A program made the translations under genes and the position numbers. Below are positions 10,311 through 21,639 of a DNA stretch of 64,000 nucleotides, in pieces. The notes beneath the pieces are model-generated. The model saw only the letters and a program-made list of their open reading frames with translations, was not told where the DNA came from and did no database searches. The stretch is from Xiphydria camelus. Lineage: Eukaryota > Arthropoda > Insecta > Hymenoptera > Xiphydriidae. The DNA is taken from assembly GCA_963678675.1 (NCBI GenBank), contig OY783191.1, positions 16,955,096 through 17,019,095 on the forward strand. Direction: 5' to 3'. How positions within the stretch are numbered: position 1 is the first letter of the stretch; every line of letters starts with the position of its first letter.

Positions 10311-11099
10311 AACAAAATATCATCATTTTTACATCCCACAAAGCACGTTTTTGCTCTATTATACCGTTGATAAAATGTACGTTGATAACGTTTGCTGCAT
10401 TCATACAGTCCACACAAGTATGGAACCTCCTCCGTATTTTACGGTGAAATTATAAGTTCTTCAGTGTAAGTTCGATGTACCGTTTCTGCCCTAAAAAAAA
10501 TACCGAGATATTTCTAGAGTAAGGTTTTATTTATGAATGAAAGTAAATGTAATGTCTTCGGGTCGAACGGGAAGCGAATAGTGTGGCGGAAAAGGAATAT
10601 TAAGCTCGCACCGAAGAATCTTACAATTTCGCCGTAAAACACGGAAGAAGTTTCATGCTTGTAATGGCTGTATAAGTGTAGCTAACATTGCCATCATACA
10701 TTTTATCGACTGTATAATAGCTCACAAGATATATTATAATAAAGTTTGTATAAAAATGGACACCCTGTTTCTCCGAAACTCAGCATTTCCGGACCCATGT
10801 TCATAGGAACTTTTTTTCTTATTTTCATCCAAGGAACCCATCCTCGAAGTTTGTCGCAATATTAAAGAATCACCCTGTATAAACTATCCTGTAGGTTTAT
10901 TTATTTAAACGTTAGACCTGAACAAATACCATACGAGGCGAAAAATTAGTCGAAAACTCGCGACTTTTAGCAACCATTGTATAAAGTAAAATAACGGTCG
11001 TTCTCTCATTGTTATTTTCGAGAAGATTTCTGACTATTGATTCTCTCTTTGGGTTGAGAGATTGGCCATTTTTTTCTTATACCCTGTTGGTTGAAACTA
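10311..11099. other. AT-rich spacer with CACCCTGT element-end relics
   Basis: GGACACCCTGTTTC near 10760 and TCACCCTGTATAAAC near 10870 resemble ends of TA-flanked elements, in the same orientation, so they do not form one inverted pair. No gene recognised. Confidence 0.35.
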
Positions 11100-11103
11100 T
11101 TAA

Positions 11104-11826
11104 GGTGCTACATACACCTAGTTTGGTCCAAAAAATCGATTTTTAAAAAGTGTTTTTATTTAATAGTAGAAAACAAGCACTACATATTCCAAAAAATTTG
11201 AATACAAATTTCGAAAAATTGACCGAGTTACAAGTGTTTATATACCTGACCTACCGTTTTCAGGTCCGGTCTACCTGAAACTTCAAACGCTGTTTTCTCA
11301 CAACTACTTTTTCAAATGCGGTGCCAAATATATTTCAAAGTCTACTGAACCGATTTAATGTAAATTGTCCCAATCGCTTTGTAAAGATTTTATCTCGTCC
11401 CTAACACTCATAAAAATTTTTTTAATTAATACTTTTTTCTTGGCAATCACAAAACCAGGACGAAATTACTTTAAAAATCACACTCGTAATTTAAACTGTT
11501 GTAAAATTGTTAATTATAAATATTTCTCAAAACCACCGGTTACAAGGACGAGATTGAACCTTCTAGTTCTAGTTTTTTTGCTTTCAGATGAAATCCGAAC
11601 GAGAATTTGTTGGCACCGTAAAAGGCTTTCATAATACACCTAGCCGGATTCAATGGCCAATAACTTGTAAACAACACAATATTTTCAAGTTTTTCTTTTT
11701 GATAAATTTTGTTAAAAGTGTGTATTTGTAATAACATTTTATAAATGAGTGTTAAATAAATGAAATATGAAAAAAAAATTATTGAAAATAATACTTTTTT
11801 CAGGCCGTCTAGGTGTATGTAGCATC
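11104..11826. mobile_element. TTAA-flanked 723-bp DNA element
   Basis: TTAA at 11100-11103 and 11827-11830 flank inverted termini GGTGCTACATACACCTAG and its near-exact reverse complement (one mismatch in 18). The interior is AT-rich with short frames only (for example 11365-11634), none recognised. TTAA targets fit piggyBac or Kolobok-type mobilisation; the termini differ from both other such elements here. Confidence 0.85.
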
Positions 11827-11830
11827 TTAA

Positions 11831-12175
11831 GTATTAAGGTTATTCGTAGGAGTCTTAACTCTTCGTCTGTACACAGGGTCTTTTTGGGAAGAAACCGAAT
11901 TTTCAAGTTAAATTTCTCCCAAATGCGAAAGGGGCGAAGCTTGACACCCTTCCCTAAAAAAACTAGGTAGTGAGGGGAACTTGTTCGTACAAGGACGCCA
12001 AGATAGGCCAGTTGGTGTTTGAATAGCAGAGAGTTAAAGTGCCCAGTGTTCCCAAAAAGACCCTGTGTACAGACGGCAACGGTATTTCATCAATGTAAGG
12101 CCCTTCGCACACTACACTATGCAGGTATCCGATACCCGACGAGTCGAGTATCGTGGCGACTACCGCAATACATTC
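11831..12175. repeat. Short inverted repeat pair
   Basis: CGTCTGTACACAGGGTC at about 11868 pairs with GACCCTGTGTACAGACG at about 12059. The 160-bp spacer has no recognised gene. A shortened copy of the outer sequence occurs near 19580. Confidence 0.55.
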
Positions 12176-12386
12176 TAAAGCCCGTCTAGACGCACCGTCT
12201 TGTCCACGGTTTTGCCTTCGCAGTCTTTTGCGTGCAGGTAAGACGTAGCGTCTGGACAGGAAAACTGAAGACGGAAGACGCGGAGCAAAAAGACGGATTC
12301 TCGGAAGTGCGACAAGGATAGTCTTGCGCTCCGTCTTGCCTGCAGGCAAAACGGATGACAAGACGGTGCGTCTAGACCGGGCTTTA
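12176..12386. mobile_element. GC-richer MITE with about 29-bp inverted ends
   Basis: TAAAGCCCGTCTAGACGCAC and its reverse complement form the ends. The interior repeats GACGGA/AGACG motifs. No coding capacity. TSD not resolved. Confidence 0.6.
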
Positions 12387-12834
12387 TGGACGTTCGCATA
12401 GGTACACCACGCGACGTAACTTTCATCGGCGACGCTAGTCTCCCGCGACCGGCATTAGCCCAGTCAAATGGTAGTTTGACCAAAACAAAATTGCGGAAGT
12501 TTTTCTCGATGGTCTTATATATTTTTGGGGTTGTTGTCATCTTTGATTTTATAATAAGCGGTCTCCGCGCTAGAGCTCAGTGAAAACCAGTGATTTTTTA
12601 ATATTTTCACAAAAATGTCAAAAACACCAACTTCCATCCCCTGCAACCCGAGAAATATATGTTAATAAACCCTTATATAACGTGTAAGTACATTATATAT
12701 CATAAAAAAGACGTCTGCAATATTTAATTTTCTCATAAAGATTTTTGTACGAAGAAGCTTCTTTTGAATAAGTTAAATGGCAAGCCATGTTTGATAAAAA
12801 CATTAAGACATTATATTTAAAACTTATTAGGTAG
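12387..12834. other. Spacer, no recognised gene
   Basis: Mixed composition, with short frames only. The minus-strand gypsy relic begins just to the right. Confidence 0.3.
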
Positions 12835-13933
12835 TCGAGTCGATGGTTGCTAAAAGACTCAACGTGAGTTTATTATCGACCAGTAATTTAAATACGCATT
12901 TCAACACTGCAAATTGCTCTTCCAACGTTTCTGCTATGACCAGAATGTCGTTCATATAAACAACAACGTTACCCGCTCTAATTCCATCTTTTAAAATTGT
13001 GTTTATATATCGCTGAAAAGCGGCTGGAGCCGTCTTGATACCGAAGGGCGTTCGCAAACATTCATATTGCCCTAACGGCGTGACGAATGATGTGTACTTT
13101 ACGGAATCATCCGAGACTTTCAAGTGATAATACCCATCCTTTAAATCCAACGACGAAAAGTATTCCTTATTTGACAATGCGTTAATCTAATCCTTAATTG
13201 CGGGTAATGGATAATTATCCCTTTCCAACATATCATTTAAATGTCTGAAATCGATACACACTCTTACTTCTTCATTCTTTTTGTTTACTAGCACTATGGG
13301 AGATGCATACTCAGTCACTCAGCCTAATGTACCCTTTTTCTAGCAAACTATCCAAAACAACACTTAACTTATATTTTTGATCGTACGATAATCGTCGCGG
13401 CGCCGAATGAAACAGTTTATCATCTTTCAATCTTAATTTCAGCTCTTGCTTAACCGTTGGCTCATCCGGTCTTTCAGGCATCACGTACTCTTTCTTAAAC
13501 AATTTCCTGAATTTCATCCTAACCTTTTCGTCGCCCTTTTCGCTTATGTTTAGTATATCGCTTGGTTCGTCTGATTCATCGACTTCAATGTGTAATACCT
13601 CGGATATTGCGGGGTCATTCCATACCAAATCAGACACGTTTTGGAGTAACATTTCGGATTTTGCTCCAATTTGGATATATTGTAGTCTTTATCGATGTTT
13701 AAGCGTATCTCGAAGGATTTTTCAAAGTTTTGAAAATTGTTGATTTTACAGCAACTTGAAAAATAACGCTGCTTTTTATTCATTAAATTATAACTGTCAA
13801 ACCGGTTGTCGGCTGAGAACAATCTTTTGGATACTAAAAGTGAAAGAGTTGATTTCAAAATTTGCACTTGCGTCATTATTCTTTCGGAGGTGCGATATGG
13901 TAACAGCATTCCTACAGAAATTCCGGACTTCAA
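12835..13933 (-). pseudogene. Ty3/gypsy retrotransposon polymerase relic
   Basis: Reading leftward: a pre-RT segment (KLRLKDDKLFHSAPRRLSY, GYIRLSD), then ASPIVLV, CIDFRHLN and reverse-transcriptase blocks SLDLKDGYYHL, FVTPLGQYE, PFGIKTAPAAFQR and VVYMNDILV. The catalytic YxDD box reads YMND, so one of the two essential aspartates is changed. A frameshift near 13310 and a TAG near 13190 break the frame. The relic stops at about 12835, before RNase H and integrase. No LTRs are evident. Gene-less flanking frames to 13933 are the shifted upstream part. Confidence 0.85.
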
Positions 13934-15049
13934 GGGTTAAGGACCAAGCCCTCCACAGAGCGCGGGACTCGGGAAGGAAACTCGAAATTGCGGACATAAA
14001 AAACGGCCCGATAACAGCTCCGTTCCTAGTGTGAAAGTTAGAGGACAAAGGAGAAAGGGGGAAAAAGGATACGCGTCCTTGAATACCTATTTTGAAAGTC
14101 GAATCGAGAAAACCCATCTTTTCTTGTCTAGGTGCTTAAGGTATTTCCATGGTTTTGCGTTTTTCTTACGAATCTCATGAAATTTTGCCAATCAAAAGAC
14201 TGAAATATTACCCATCGATTCCCAAAATTTCAAAAGGCTGAGCCATGTAGTTTAAAAGAAAATGTTAATTCAAAGTAGCATTTTCTACACTGACTTTCAA
14301 TTGCTAACATGTAGAAAGACGGTACCTCAGTGACGTTTTGAGCTATAACTACAGAACCAATCTTACAATGTTAAAGAAAAACTAACGGCGAATAAAATGA
14401 TACTGTAGGATTATGTTCACAAAAACTGGAAGTGCTGAGCCATATAGTTTCAGAGAAATTATAACTTAAAAACTGAGATTTTTCTTGAAACTGTAAAGTG
14501 GTGGGGACGAGTAACGATGATGTGGCAACAGTGCGCACAGCTGATTTAGCCCTCTCCTGTGACTATGGGACTCAGTAGTACTTTTGCTACCGGAGAGGGG
14601 ATAGCCAGTGGCATGGCGCGGCAGCGCCCACTACGGCACGTAGTGGCAGGCACATAGCGGTATTCTAAAGAGAGAGAAGCACTGTTGTGTGCCACGATTA
14701 ACGGGCCAGACAGTGTATATGTGTGAGGTACATTTGTACACAGGAGGTATCTGTGTAGCAAGGAGCTCAGAGAGTACAGAGTTACTCAAAAGTTTCGTTC
14801 GTGCGTAATACAGTTTGTGATCAGTTGTACTAACAATAAGTCCTGAAGCAAAAAATTTGAATACGACTGTCACCATTGAAATACCTTAACTGGCCCATAC
14901 ACGGTCCTGCAAAACTGTCACATTTGCATGAAGAACCAATGCGTGCGTGAAAATCCGAACGTTTATATCACAAAACTGATGGCTCTGTCATTAATTTGTT
15001 TTCGAAGTACCTACATATACCGCTCAGGTGCCGCTGGAGTCATTTATAG
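13934..15049. other. Unassigned spacer
   Basis: AT-rich DNA to about 14500, then a GC-richer part (14510-14760). Frames on both strands are short and unrecognised. No repeat pairing was found. Confidence 0.3.
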
Positions 15050-15366
15050 TTAAAGTTGGCTTCAGAAGAGTGTGCTGCGTTTTTTGCAAAAAGAGCGAAA
15101 AGGGTCGAACGTCTGCTTTCCCGGTAGTTGTCAATTCGGGAGATCGAAGCGTCTAATCTTGAAATCGTGAATTTGTGAATAATAGTAATTTGTAGAAGTG
15201 ATAAGAAATAATAATTCGGGTTTTTAAACACTTGGGGAGTTTCATCGAAGAAACCCGTATGATTATTTCTTACTTCTACAAATTACTCACCATTATTCAC
15301 AAATTCAAGATTTCAAGATTAGACGCTTCGATCTTCCGAATTGACAGCTACAGGAAGACGCTAACT
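15050..15366. repeat. T-family termini joined head to head (palindrome)
   Basis: The left half (15050-15230) and right half (15240-15366) are inverted copies of the T sequence: CGTCTGCTTTCCCGGTAG-like, TCAATTCGGGAGATCGAAG and GATAAGAAATAAT. The inner ends meet at TTTCATCGAAGAAACCC. Related T copies form the outer ends at 35735-36030, 45893-46170 and 51890-52169. Confidence 0.7.
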
Positions 15367-15549
15367 GTTGAAACTGAAAGGTAAATTGCACGCTTTGCAT
15401 CACCGTGTGTAGGCCGGTTTATATAGCGGACTTCTACATATTCTACAAGTCTTGTAAATTATTAGTTATACGCTTGTACGACTTTTCCCTATTTCCTACA
15501 AGTGTCGCGCTGAAGTTTGTGTTGGAGAATATTTCAGAACTTGTAACTA
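15367..15549. other. Left flank of the Tc1/mariner insertion
   Basis: Repeated CTTGTA/CTACAAG motifs occur here and in the right flank at 16825-16880, as expected for one sequence split by the insertion. No gene recognised. Confidence 0.35.
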
Positions 15550-16822
15550 CAGGGTGACCAGGTCAAAGTGTATACAAATTTCTATCGGTTCTACCACGAA
15601 CGCCTTGGTTTTTTGTTTACGCAAATAAATTCTCCAACTCTTGAACTACTTGTATGAATTTGTCGCAATTTTTTGTTTATATTAATCATTCTTTTTTAAG
15701 ACGGCAAGTCAACGAGAGAAAATTATTGCGTTACATGAGCTTGGAAAGCGCAACTGTGAGATCGCCCGGTCGTTCCATATCGCTCGTTCACTGGTCAGCC
15801 GAGCGATCAAGCGGTTCAAGGAGCTTGGCAACAGTAAAGACCGTCCTAGAGGAGGCTCAAAACGTACCGTCCAGATCCCTCAGCAGCTGAAAATCATCCG
15901 AGAGCGCGTCAAACGAAATTCGAACGTCTTGATGAGGAAAATCGCCCGCGACACAAGAATCGGCCGTGAATCGGTCCGCCTAATGGCCAAAAAGGACCTT
16001 CAGCTCAAGCCCTACAAGCTACGAAAAGTTAAGCTGTTAACGGACAACAACACGCGCGTACGGCTTCAAAGATGTAAACAGCTTCTTCGTCGGTATGCTC
16101 CTTTGCCCTGGAATCGGATCCTCTTTACCGACGAGAAGCTGTTCACAGTCGAACAAGCCCATAACCATCAGAACGACAGGAGCTATTCTGCAGAAGGTCC
16201 CAGCACCTCTGCCATCATTAAGCGCCGCAAAAATCCGCAGTCCGTTATGGTCTGGGCCGGGATTTGTGCCAGCGGCAAAACTCCTTTGATTTTCGTTGAT
16301 CAGGGGGTGAAAATCAACCAGAAAGTCTACCGACGTGACATCCTCGAGGCTAAAGTGCTTCCGTGGGCCCGTCAACACTTCGGCCAACAGCAATGGACCT
16401 TTCAGCAAGACTCGGCACCCGCGCACAGAGCGAAGATTACGCAGGAGTGGTGCAAGACCCACTTTCCGGATTTCATTACCTCCCAAGAATGGTCGCCCGA
16501 CCTCAACCCTATAGACTACAGCGTGTGGTCGATTTTGGAGACCAAAGCCTGTGCTAAACCTCATAAAAGTTTGGAGGCGCTAAAGCATTCCCTACGCCGG
16601 GAGTGGGACGGTATCTCGTTGGAAGAGCTGCGTGCCACGGCTCAAAATGTTCGTACGCGTTTGAGGCTCTGTGTGGCGGCTAAGGGAGGGCACCTTGAAA
16701 CCAATTAAATATGTGATGTAGAGGACTATTAGTTATTGTATTTGTTGACATAATTTGTTTTATCATCAAAATAAAAATTTTACGAGCAAAAATATTGTAT
16801 ACACTTAGACCTGGTCACCCTG
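15550..16822 (+). mobile_element. Tc1/mariner-type element, near complete, TA duplication
   Basis: 28-bp inverted termini start CAGGGTGACCAGGTC and end at 15577; the right terminus is 16795-16822 with one mismatch. TA at 15548-15549 and 16823-16824 is the target duplication. At 1,273 bp with one transposase frame it has the size of a complete element. Loss of the start codon (see the gene) argues that it is no longer autonomous. Confidence 0.92.
15701..16708 (+). pseudogene. Tc1/mariner (maT-like) transposase, about 335 residues
   Basis: The frame is open from an upstream TAA to the stop at 16706. It has an N-terminal helix-turn-helix region (REKIIALHELGKRNCEIA, SLVSRAIKRF), a second HTH segment, then the catalytic core: FTDEKLF, FQQDSAPAH and SPDLNPIDYSVW. 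Length fits the family. Two oddities: no ATG precedes the first HTH in frame (the first in-frame ATG, 15932, would lose it), and only W-SPD separates the third catalytic block, giving 34 residues between the second and third acidic residues. Related maT-type proteins have W-three residues-SPD (37). So a small in-frame deletion is likely. Confidence 0.8.
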
Positions 16823-16824
16823 TA

Positions 16825-17399
16825 CAAGTGAATTTCTTACAAGACCTACACTTCTTACACTTGTATGGCTTGTGTTACAGGCTCCTGAAGACGAAAGTGA
16901 TTCTGATGATTCTGAGTACCTAACTAGTAAAGTTTCTATATTCTCAATCTCTCTTACAGATTTTACTGTCATCATTATAGGGCCTTTTATTTGTCATTAG
17001 ATAAGGTTTGTTTTGTTCGGTCGCCGCGCGATGATTTAATCGGATCTCCTCGGGGTCGTAAATCCCGAGGACACTATACGTGACGCGGCTATTAGATATT
17101 TTAACCGAACGACCGAAAGGGGAGATTCAAACCGATCGGCTAGTTCAATAACTATACATTGCACTCACTAAATTTAATAACCGTATATTAGAGTAGCAAG
17201 ATACAGAAAGGTTGGTTTATAATGATTTTACTATTGAATGCGCTGAATTAACGCGGTACGAACTCAGAACTTCAATCCGTCGGCTGGCACGCAATGGCCT
17301 ATTGACAAAGGGAGCGAATGTAACTGAGTCGTGTTCAGATAAAGGACTGACACCTGAATGTACTATCCACGTTCCGCGATACCAAGTACGACGTAGAAT
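16825..17399. other. Right flank of Tc1/mariner; distant B-family copy
   Basis: 16878-16990 follows TTACAG, a possible splice acceptor, and opens with an acidic APEDESDSDDSEYL stretch that stays open for about 39 codons; it may be an exon of unknown type. 17005-17220 resembles the B family (CTCCTCGGGGTCGTAAATC), which recurs at 30.7, 42.1, 54.9 and 58.8 kb. Confidence 0.4.
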
Positions 17400-18550
17400 C
17401 GGATTAACTTACTGATTCCGAGTGAGGTTGATCGGCGGAGTACGACACGTACGACACGTTTGATGATTTCTGATACATTATGTGACATGGAGAATCGCTC
17501 CGTGTCACAAAAAGGGCGCGATCGGCCCTTTCGTGGGCAAGCGTGCGTTCGCGGCGTCGAGACAAGCAGGACGCGCTCGTCCGTGCGCTGGTCAACGGTT
17601 GTCGATCGATCTGGTTTCGAAAAGATCGATCGACAACAGCGACGACCTCGAGGCGAAGGCGTCCGAGAATCCGGGGAGAGACGGAAAGCGGGGAGGCGAT
17701 CGAGGTGAGTCGGAGAGGCCGGAAAACCGGCGGGAAGAGTCCCAGTCGCTGAGGAGCTATCACGCGAGTGAAAGCTTTAAAAAGAGAGTCGAGTGAGTAG
17801 AAGGATAGGGAAGAGTAGGCGCACCGAGCAAGGGTGAACGCGAGAGTGAAAGAGAGAGAGAGAGAGAGTGAGAGGGCGAGGGAGTGAGTCGCTGCACCGC
17901 CACCCGCTTCGACGAGAGGAAGAACCGCGGCAGGAGCATCGAGCCGCCGCTGAGGGCCAACCGTCACCCGGACCGGAAGGCCACCGCCCGCCGGCAATCG
18001 TCGCTTCCCGAGGAGCAGCCGCCCCGAGAGGAAGGAGGGAATCCCCGGCTGAGGATCTGCAGCATCGCCCGGTAGGCTCTCCTCTCCTTGTTAATTAGCG
18101 CTCCGATTCGCCTCCGCGCCGCCCTCGCATAGGGCACCCGACTGCGCTCGGGTAGCCACGTCCGTCGCCGCGCATTTGAACCGGGGGGTGCACTCGGCAC
18201 CCCAACCGTCGATTCGTCCTCGTCAGGCGATTCTTGTCGATCGCGAATAAACCGCTAACGAATAAAGGGTTCGTCTTTTGTGTACGTTAATTTCGTTCCT
18301 CCCGAGTCCCAGCCGCGTTTTCCGAACCGCCCCTCCACCATATGCTGGGGTAGCCGAGCCCGTCGGAGATCGAATCGTCGCCGATCTCCCGTCGAACGTT
18401 CGTTTCGGGGACCGTGTCCGTTCCCCCGATCGGTGGGTTCGCGACCCACCTGGCGCCCATCGTTTCGTACGCTGTCCCGCGCGTGGGAGCGCCGCGTCTT
18501 AGCGTGAGTAGCGGAGGACACCGAGGTCCCTCCCGAAAGCTACGTCACAA
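17400..18550 (+). promoter_or_regulatory. GC/CpG-rich region, possible promoter or 5' untranslated exon
   Basis: This is the most GC- and CpG-rich kilobase of the window. Open frames on both strands are a side effect of composition. Candidate splice donors read AG|GTGAGT at about 17704 and CCG|GTAGGC at about 18071. A perfect 14-bp hairpin (TTGTCGATCGATCT, 17599-17612 against 17623-17636) lies within it, and a (GA) run is at 17850-17869. It could be a host gene's 5' end or the untranslated leader of a retroelement. No protein recognised. Confidence 0.3.
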
Positions 18551-18915
18551 TTAAAGGACGCGCGTTTAGTCCCAGTTTATATGTGCGCAAAACAGATCAA
18601 TGGAAGGGATAGCGTGGGCTGACGCGATGCCCCCTGATTGGCTGGGAGGAGGAGCGTCGGCGGAGCCGAAGATGACGCTTAGGAAATTTCCGAGTCTAAA
18701 GTCTAAAGCCTACAGGGCAAGGATGCCGTTATTAACGGTACCTAAGTGACGCACTTAACGGTCGGGCCAGCCGGATGGTCGTTCTCGACCGCGAGGGTAC
18801 GTCAGGTTACCTAAAGGCAATGAAAGGACTTTCTCGATAAATCAGGTATTAAATTCCCTAATTGTCTGTCGCCTGCATCCGACACTCCTCTCCTTAAGCC
18901 GGCTCGGATTGTACC
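18551..18915 (+). repeat. Dispersed repeat C
   Basis: This segment shares CAATGGAAGGGATAGCGTGG, CCTGATTGGC and GACACTCCTCTCCTT-AGCCG with the arms of the 5395-7947 element and with 38154-38312. It is probably a decayed fragment of that transposon family. CCAAT/ATTGG pairs in it would suit a promoter, which is inference. Confidence 0.6.
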
Positions 18916-19967
18916 TTCCGAGAAAGGTTCGGGACCGTGAATTAACGACCTTCGTTCGCCGAAATATTCGAATCGCCGATGACACGTTTAAATATAGTCG
19001 GCGAATTATTATGAAGGATGCCATAAATCAAAACGCCGAATTCCGTCGTTCGATGCGACGGAACAAGGTTTCTTTAAATAAATACAGGCTAGTTTACTTA
19101 AATTATGTTGTTTAATGTTCATTTTTGCACCAATTATTGTTTCTTTATATTGTTCATGTTTCTTGTAATATATATATATGTATATACACAGTGTGGTTAA
19201 AATTTGACGTAGAATCCGAAAATAAAATAAAAATGAGACTCAATTTAAACAATTAAAATGCCACGTGATGCCTGTTTTCTGGGCCACCCTGTATGAATTA
19301 AAATATTTTTTAATGCACAAGTAAAAAAAATCGACAGCATTTTTCCAAAAAATAACTTGTATAAAATATATGAATTTTGTGCAGAACTTTTGAACCACCC
19401 TGTATAATTTTTAGTATGGTATAATAACATCTCAAAAATATATTTCTATTTAACATTGTTGCAATGTTTTATTATTCTTTGACCTTTTTGTTGTCAAAAT
19501 ATCGTTTTATATACAAAAAATAGTTTTGGCCAGGAATTCCCTAAAATTCGCCTGTGTGAGACGGTTATCCTAAAATTTATGTGTACAGACGAAGGGTTAA
19601 CTCTTTTTGGGGACAGTCGGGTTTTGAAATTTCAATTACTCTATTCAACCACCAATGATTTTATCACGGATAATTTTTGTGAGGGGTGGTGGTCGGATAG
19701 AACATTTAGATGATGAAGGGAAGATGGCCAAAAGGGGGGTGGGAGGAGCGACTCATCATCAGAATATGGGACATTCTAGCTCTTTTTTTTCGTCAATTAA
19801 ATTTCATTCTTATCAAAATACTTTTGACCTAATGGTCTTCAATATTCTATTTTACTTTTTTACTTATTGTAGCTCTATCATAGAAGTTGATCTGGTATAA
19901 ATTTTATTTCAATTGAGCTGAATTATACAATGGTACAAATTTATTAAAATTCAACGATTTAAAAATT
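18916..19967. other. AT-rich spacer with mariner-end relics
   Basis: GGGCCACCCTGTATGAAT near 19280 and GAACCACCCTGTATAAT near 19393 resemble element ends but are in the same orientation. About 19890-19965 (GGTATAAATTTTATTTC and TTTATTAAAATTCAACGA) is a sequence repeated at 21040-21070, 22748-22800 and 26983-27000. Confidence 0.35.
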
Positions 19968-21026
19968 TAGACATCTCTGCCGCCTTTTCGCTCGAAAATA
20001 AGGATTTATATGGAAAAAGTTGTAAGGGTAGAAAAATATTGATTTTGCTTCAAACAAACTAAAAATCCATCATATTTTTCGAATGGTCATATGACCATTA
20101 TAATTTGAGATTGTAAAAAACGCCATTTTTTATTTCGCAGAAATGTTGAAGAAAAAAAATTGAACAAAAGCTCTTTTGAGAATGAATATCGTTTACACTT
20201 TATCTCGAATCATAAACGAGTTTATTAAAGCCTTCATTTCGATTCCATCCAAATTGATTTATTTCTCAGATGGCGCTCTCCAACAGTTAAAAAATTTTGA
20301 GAACATTTGGTACCACAAATAGAATTTTGATGTACTTGCTGAATAGCATTTCTTTGCTCAATGCACGGAAAGGGAGCGTCTGACGGAGTCGGTGGAACAG
20401 TCAAAAGATATATCGCAAGAGCTAGCTTGCAGCTTTCAGCTGATAAACAAATCTTTATGTCGATCGATTTGTATGAAAGGACATGTATGACTGGTAATAT
20501 ACCATCAATAGAATTTAGATATGCGAATACTGAAGCATACGAGAACATGAAAGCATTCCTCCATGGTAGTTTTCGTAAAGGAAAACCAATTTGTTAAGCA
20601 AAACCATTTTCAGAAAAGCAACAGAGGTATTAAACAATAAAAACATGAATAAAATTATCGTCTGCATCATTTACCAATTTTTCCATTATTATTTAGTAAA
20701 ATTCAAATACCTACAGTATTTTTCCGTTTCAACTTTAAAAAATCAGAAAATCGGCAAAAAATCTTAAAGGCTCAAAATCTTAAGGGCTTAAAAGGTTCTT
20801 TTCTTCAAGTTTTTTTCCTAAAAGCTTCAACAAAATTAAAAATGGCGATTTTTTACAATTTGGAATAATGTATTTTAATTTGAAATATCTCCTCACATAG
20901 TCATTCGAATAATATTATGTGTGTATTTTCGATTTTGGTTGTAACAAGATCATTTTTTACCTTTACAACTTTTTCCGTCAAACCTCTCATTTTCGAGTAA
21001 AAAGGCGACAAAGATGTCTAAATCTC
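19968..21026. mobile_element. DNA element with about 190-bp inverted repeats
   Basis: TTTAGACATCTCTGCCGCC at the left and its reverse complement (GGCGACAAAGATGTCTAAA) at the right begin arms that remain alignable for about 190 bp. The centre holds a broken transposon protein module (20258-20595). The flanks on both sides carry the same TTTATTAAAATTCAACGA sequence, an unusually long direct repeat for a target duplication. Confidence 0.65.
20258..20595 (+). pseudogene. Transposon protein module SDGAxxQxKN / HGKG
   Basis: Reading +, SDGALQQLKNF is followed by in-frame stops and HFFAQC; after a frameshift the frame continues HGKGASDGVGGTVKR, ARASLQ and a 40-residue tail to the TAA at 20595. This SDGA...HFFAT-HGKG-DG-GG-KR pattern is familiar from uncharacterised arthropod transposon proteins. 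Two stops and one frameshift show decay. The biochemical role is not known to me; the conserved acidic residues could be catalytic. Confidence 0.55.
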
Positions 21027-21639
21027 GATCACACCCTATTACAGATTTATTAAAATTCAACGATTTTAATCTCAATAAACTCCACAGCATCCTGTATACG
21101 GGGCATTCCAGCTGGTTTCAACATACAGAAGGAACCCTATTGTGGCGCATCGGTGAGAGTTATAGCGCTAAAATAGGGTGCAGTCCATGTTCGACAGGAT
21201 TAACGCAAGACCTTAACCTTTAACCTTTTGAGGTGAGACTCGCGAAATTCACGTATCTCGGGCATAGAAGCACGCATTTGCGATAGGTCGACTCAACTTC
21301 TACTCCCCTCACTGTTACGAGCCGGAGTGGAAACGAAAAAAAAATAGGGGATTGTCTTAAAAGTTGTGTTTTTTACTTCTGATATGATGGTCTCCATGAC
21401 GGGCATAAAAGTTTAAATACGAGGGTATATCGAATATAATATAAACGGGACTGATTTTTTTTTAAATTACGAAGGGGTCCGTCACCTTGAAGGAGTTTAT
21501 GCACAGATGGCTTATACCGTTAGGGAGAGGGGAGAACCGACCGCAAGTCGATTGACGCACAATTAATGCGTAATATTATTGAGAATTACTGGATGCGCGA
21601 AATTATCATTTCGAAGGAAAAGGAAGAAGCAATCAGAGT

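Noticed and set aside
10760..10880. CACCCTGT motifs as a MITE
   Set aside because: The two copies are in the same orientation, so they cannot be the two ends of one inverted-repeat element.
16037..16564. 175-codon minus-strand frame
   Set aside because: It is antisense to the Tc1/mariner transposase and has no motif of its own.
17404..18521. Several overlapping 60-197-codon frames in the GC-rich region
   Set aside because: They overlap on both strands with low-complexity Arg/Ser content, as expected from high GC and few stop codons; no domain recognised.
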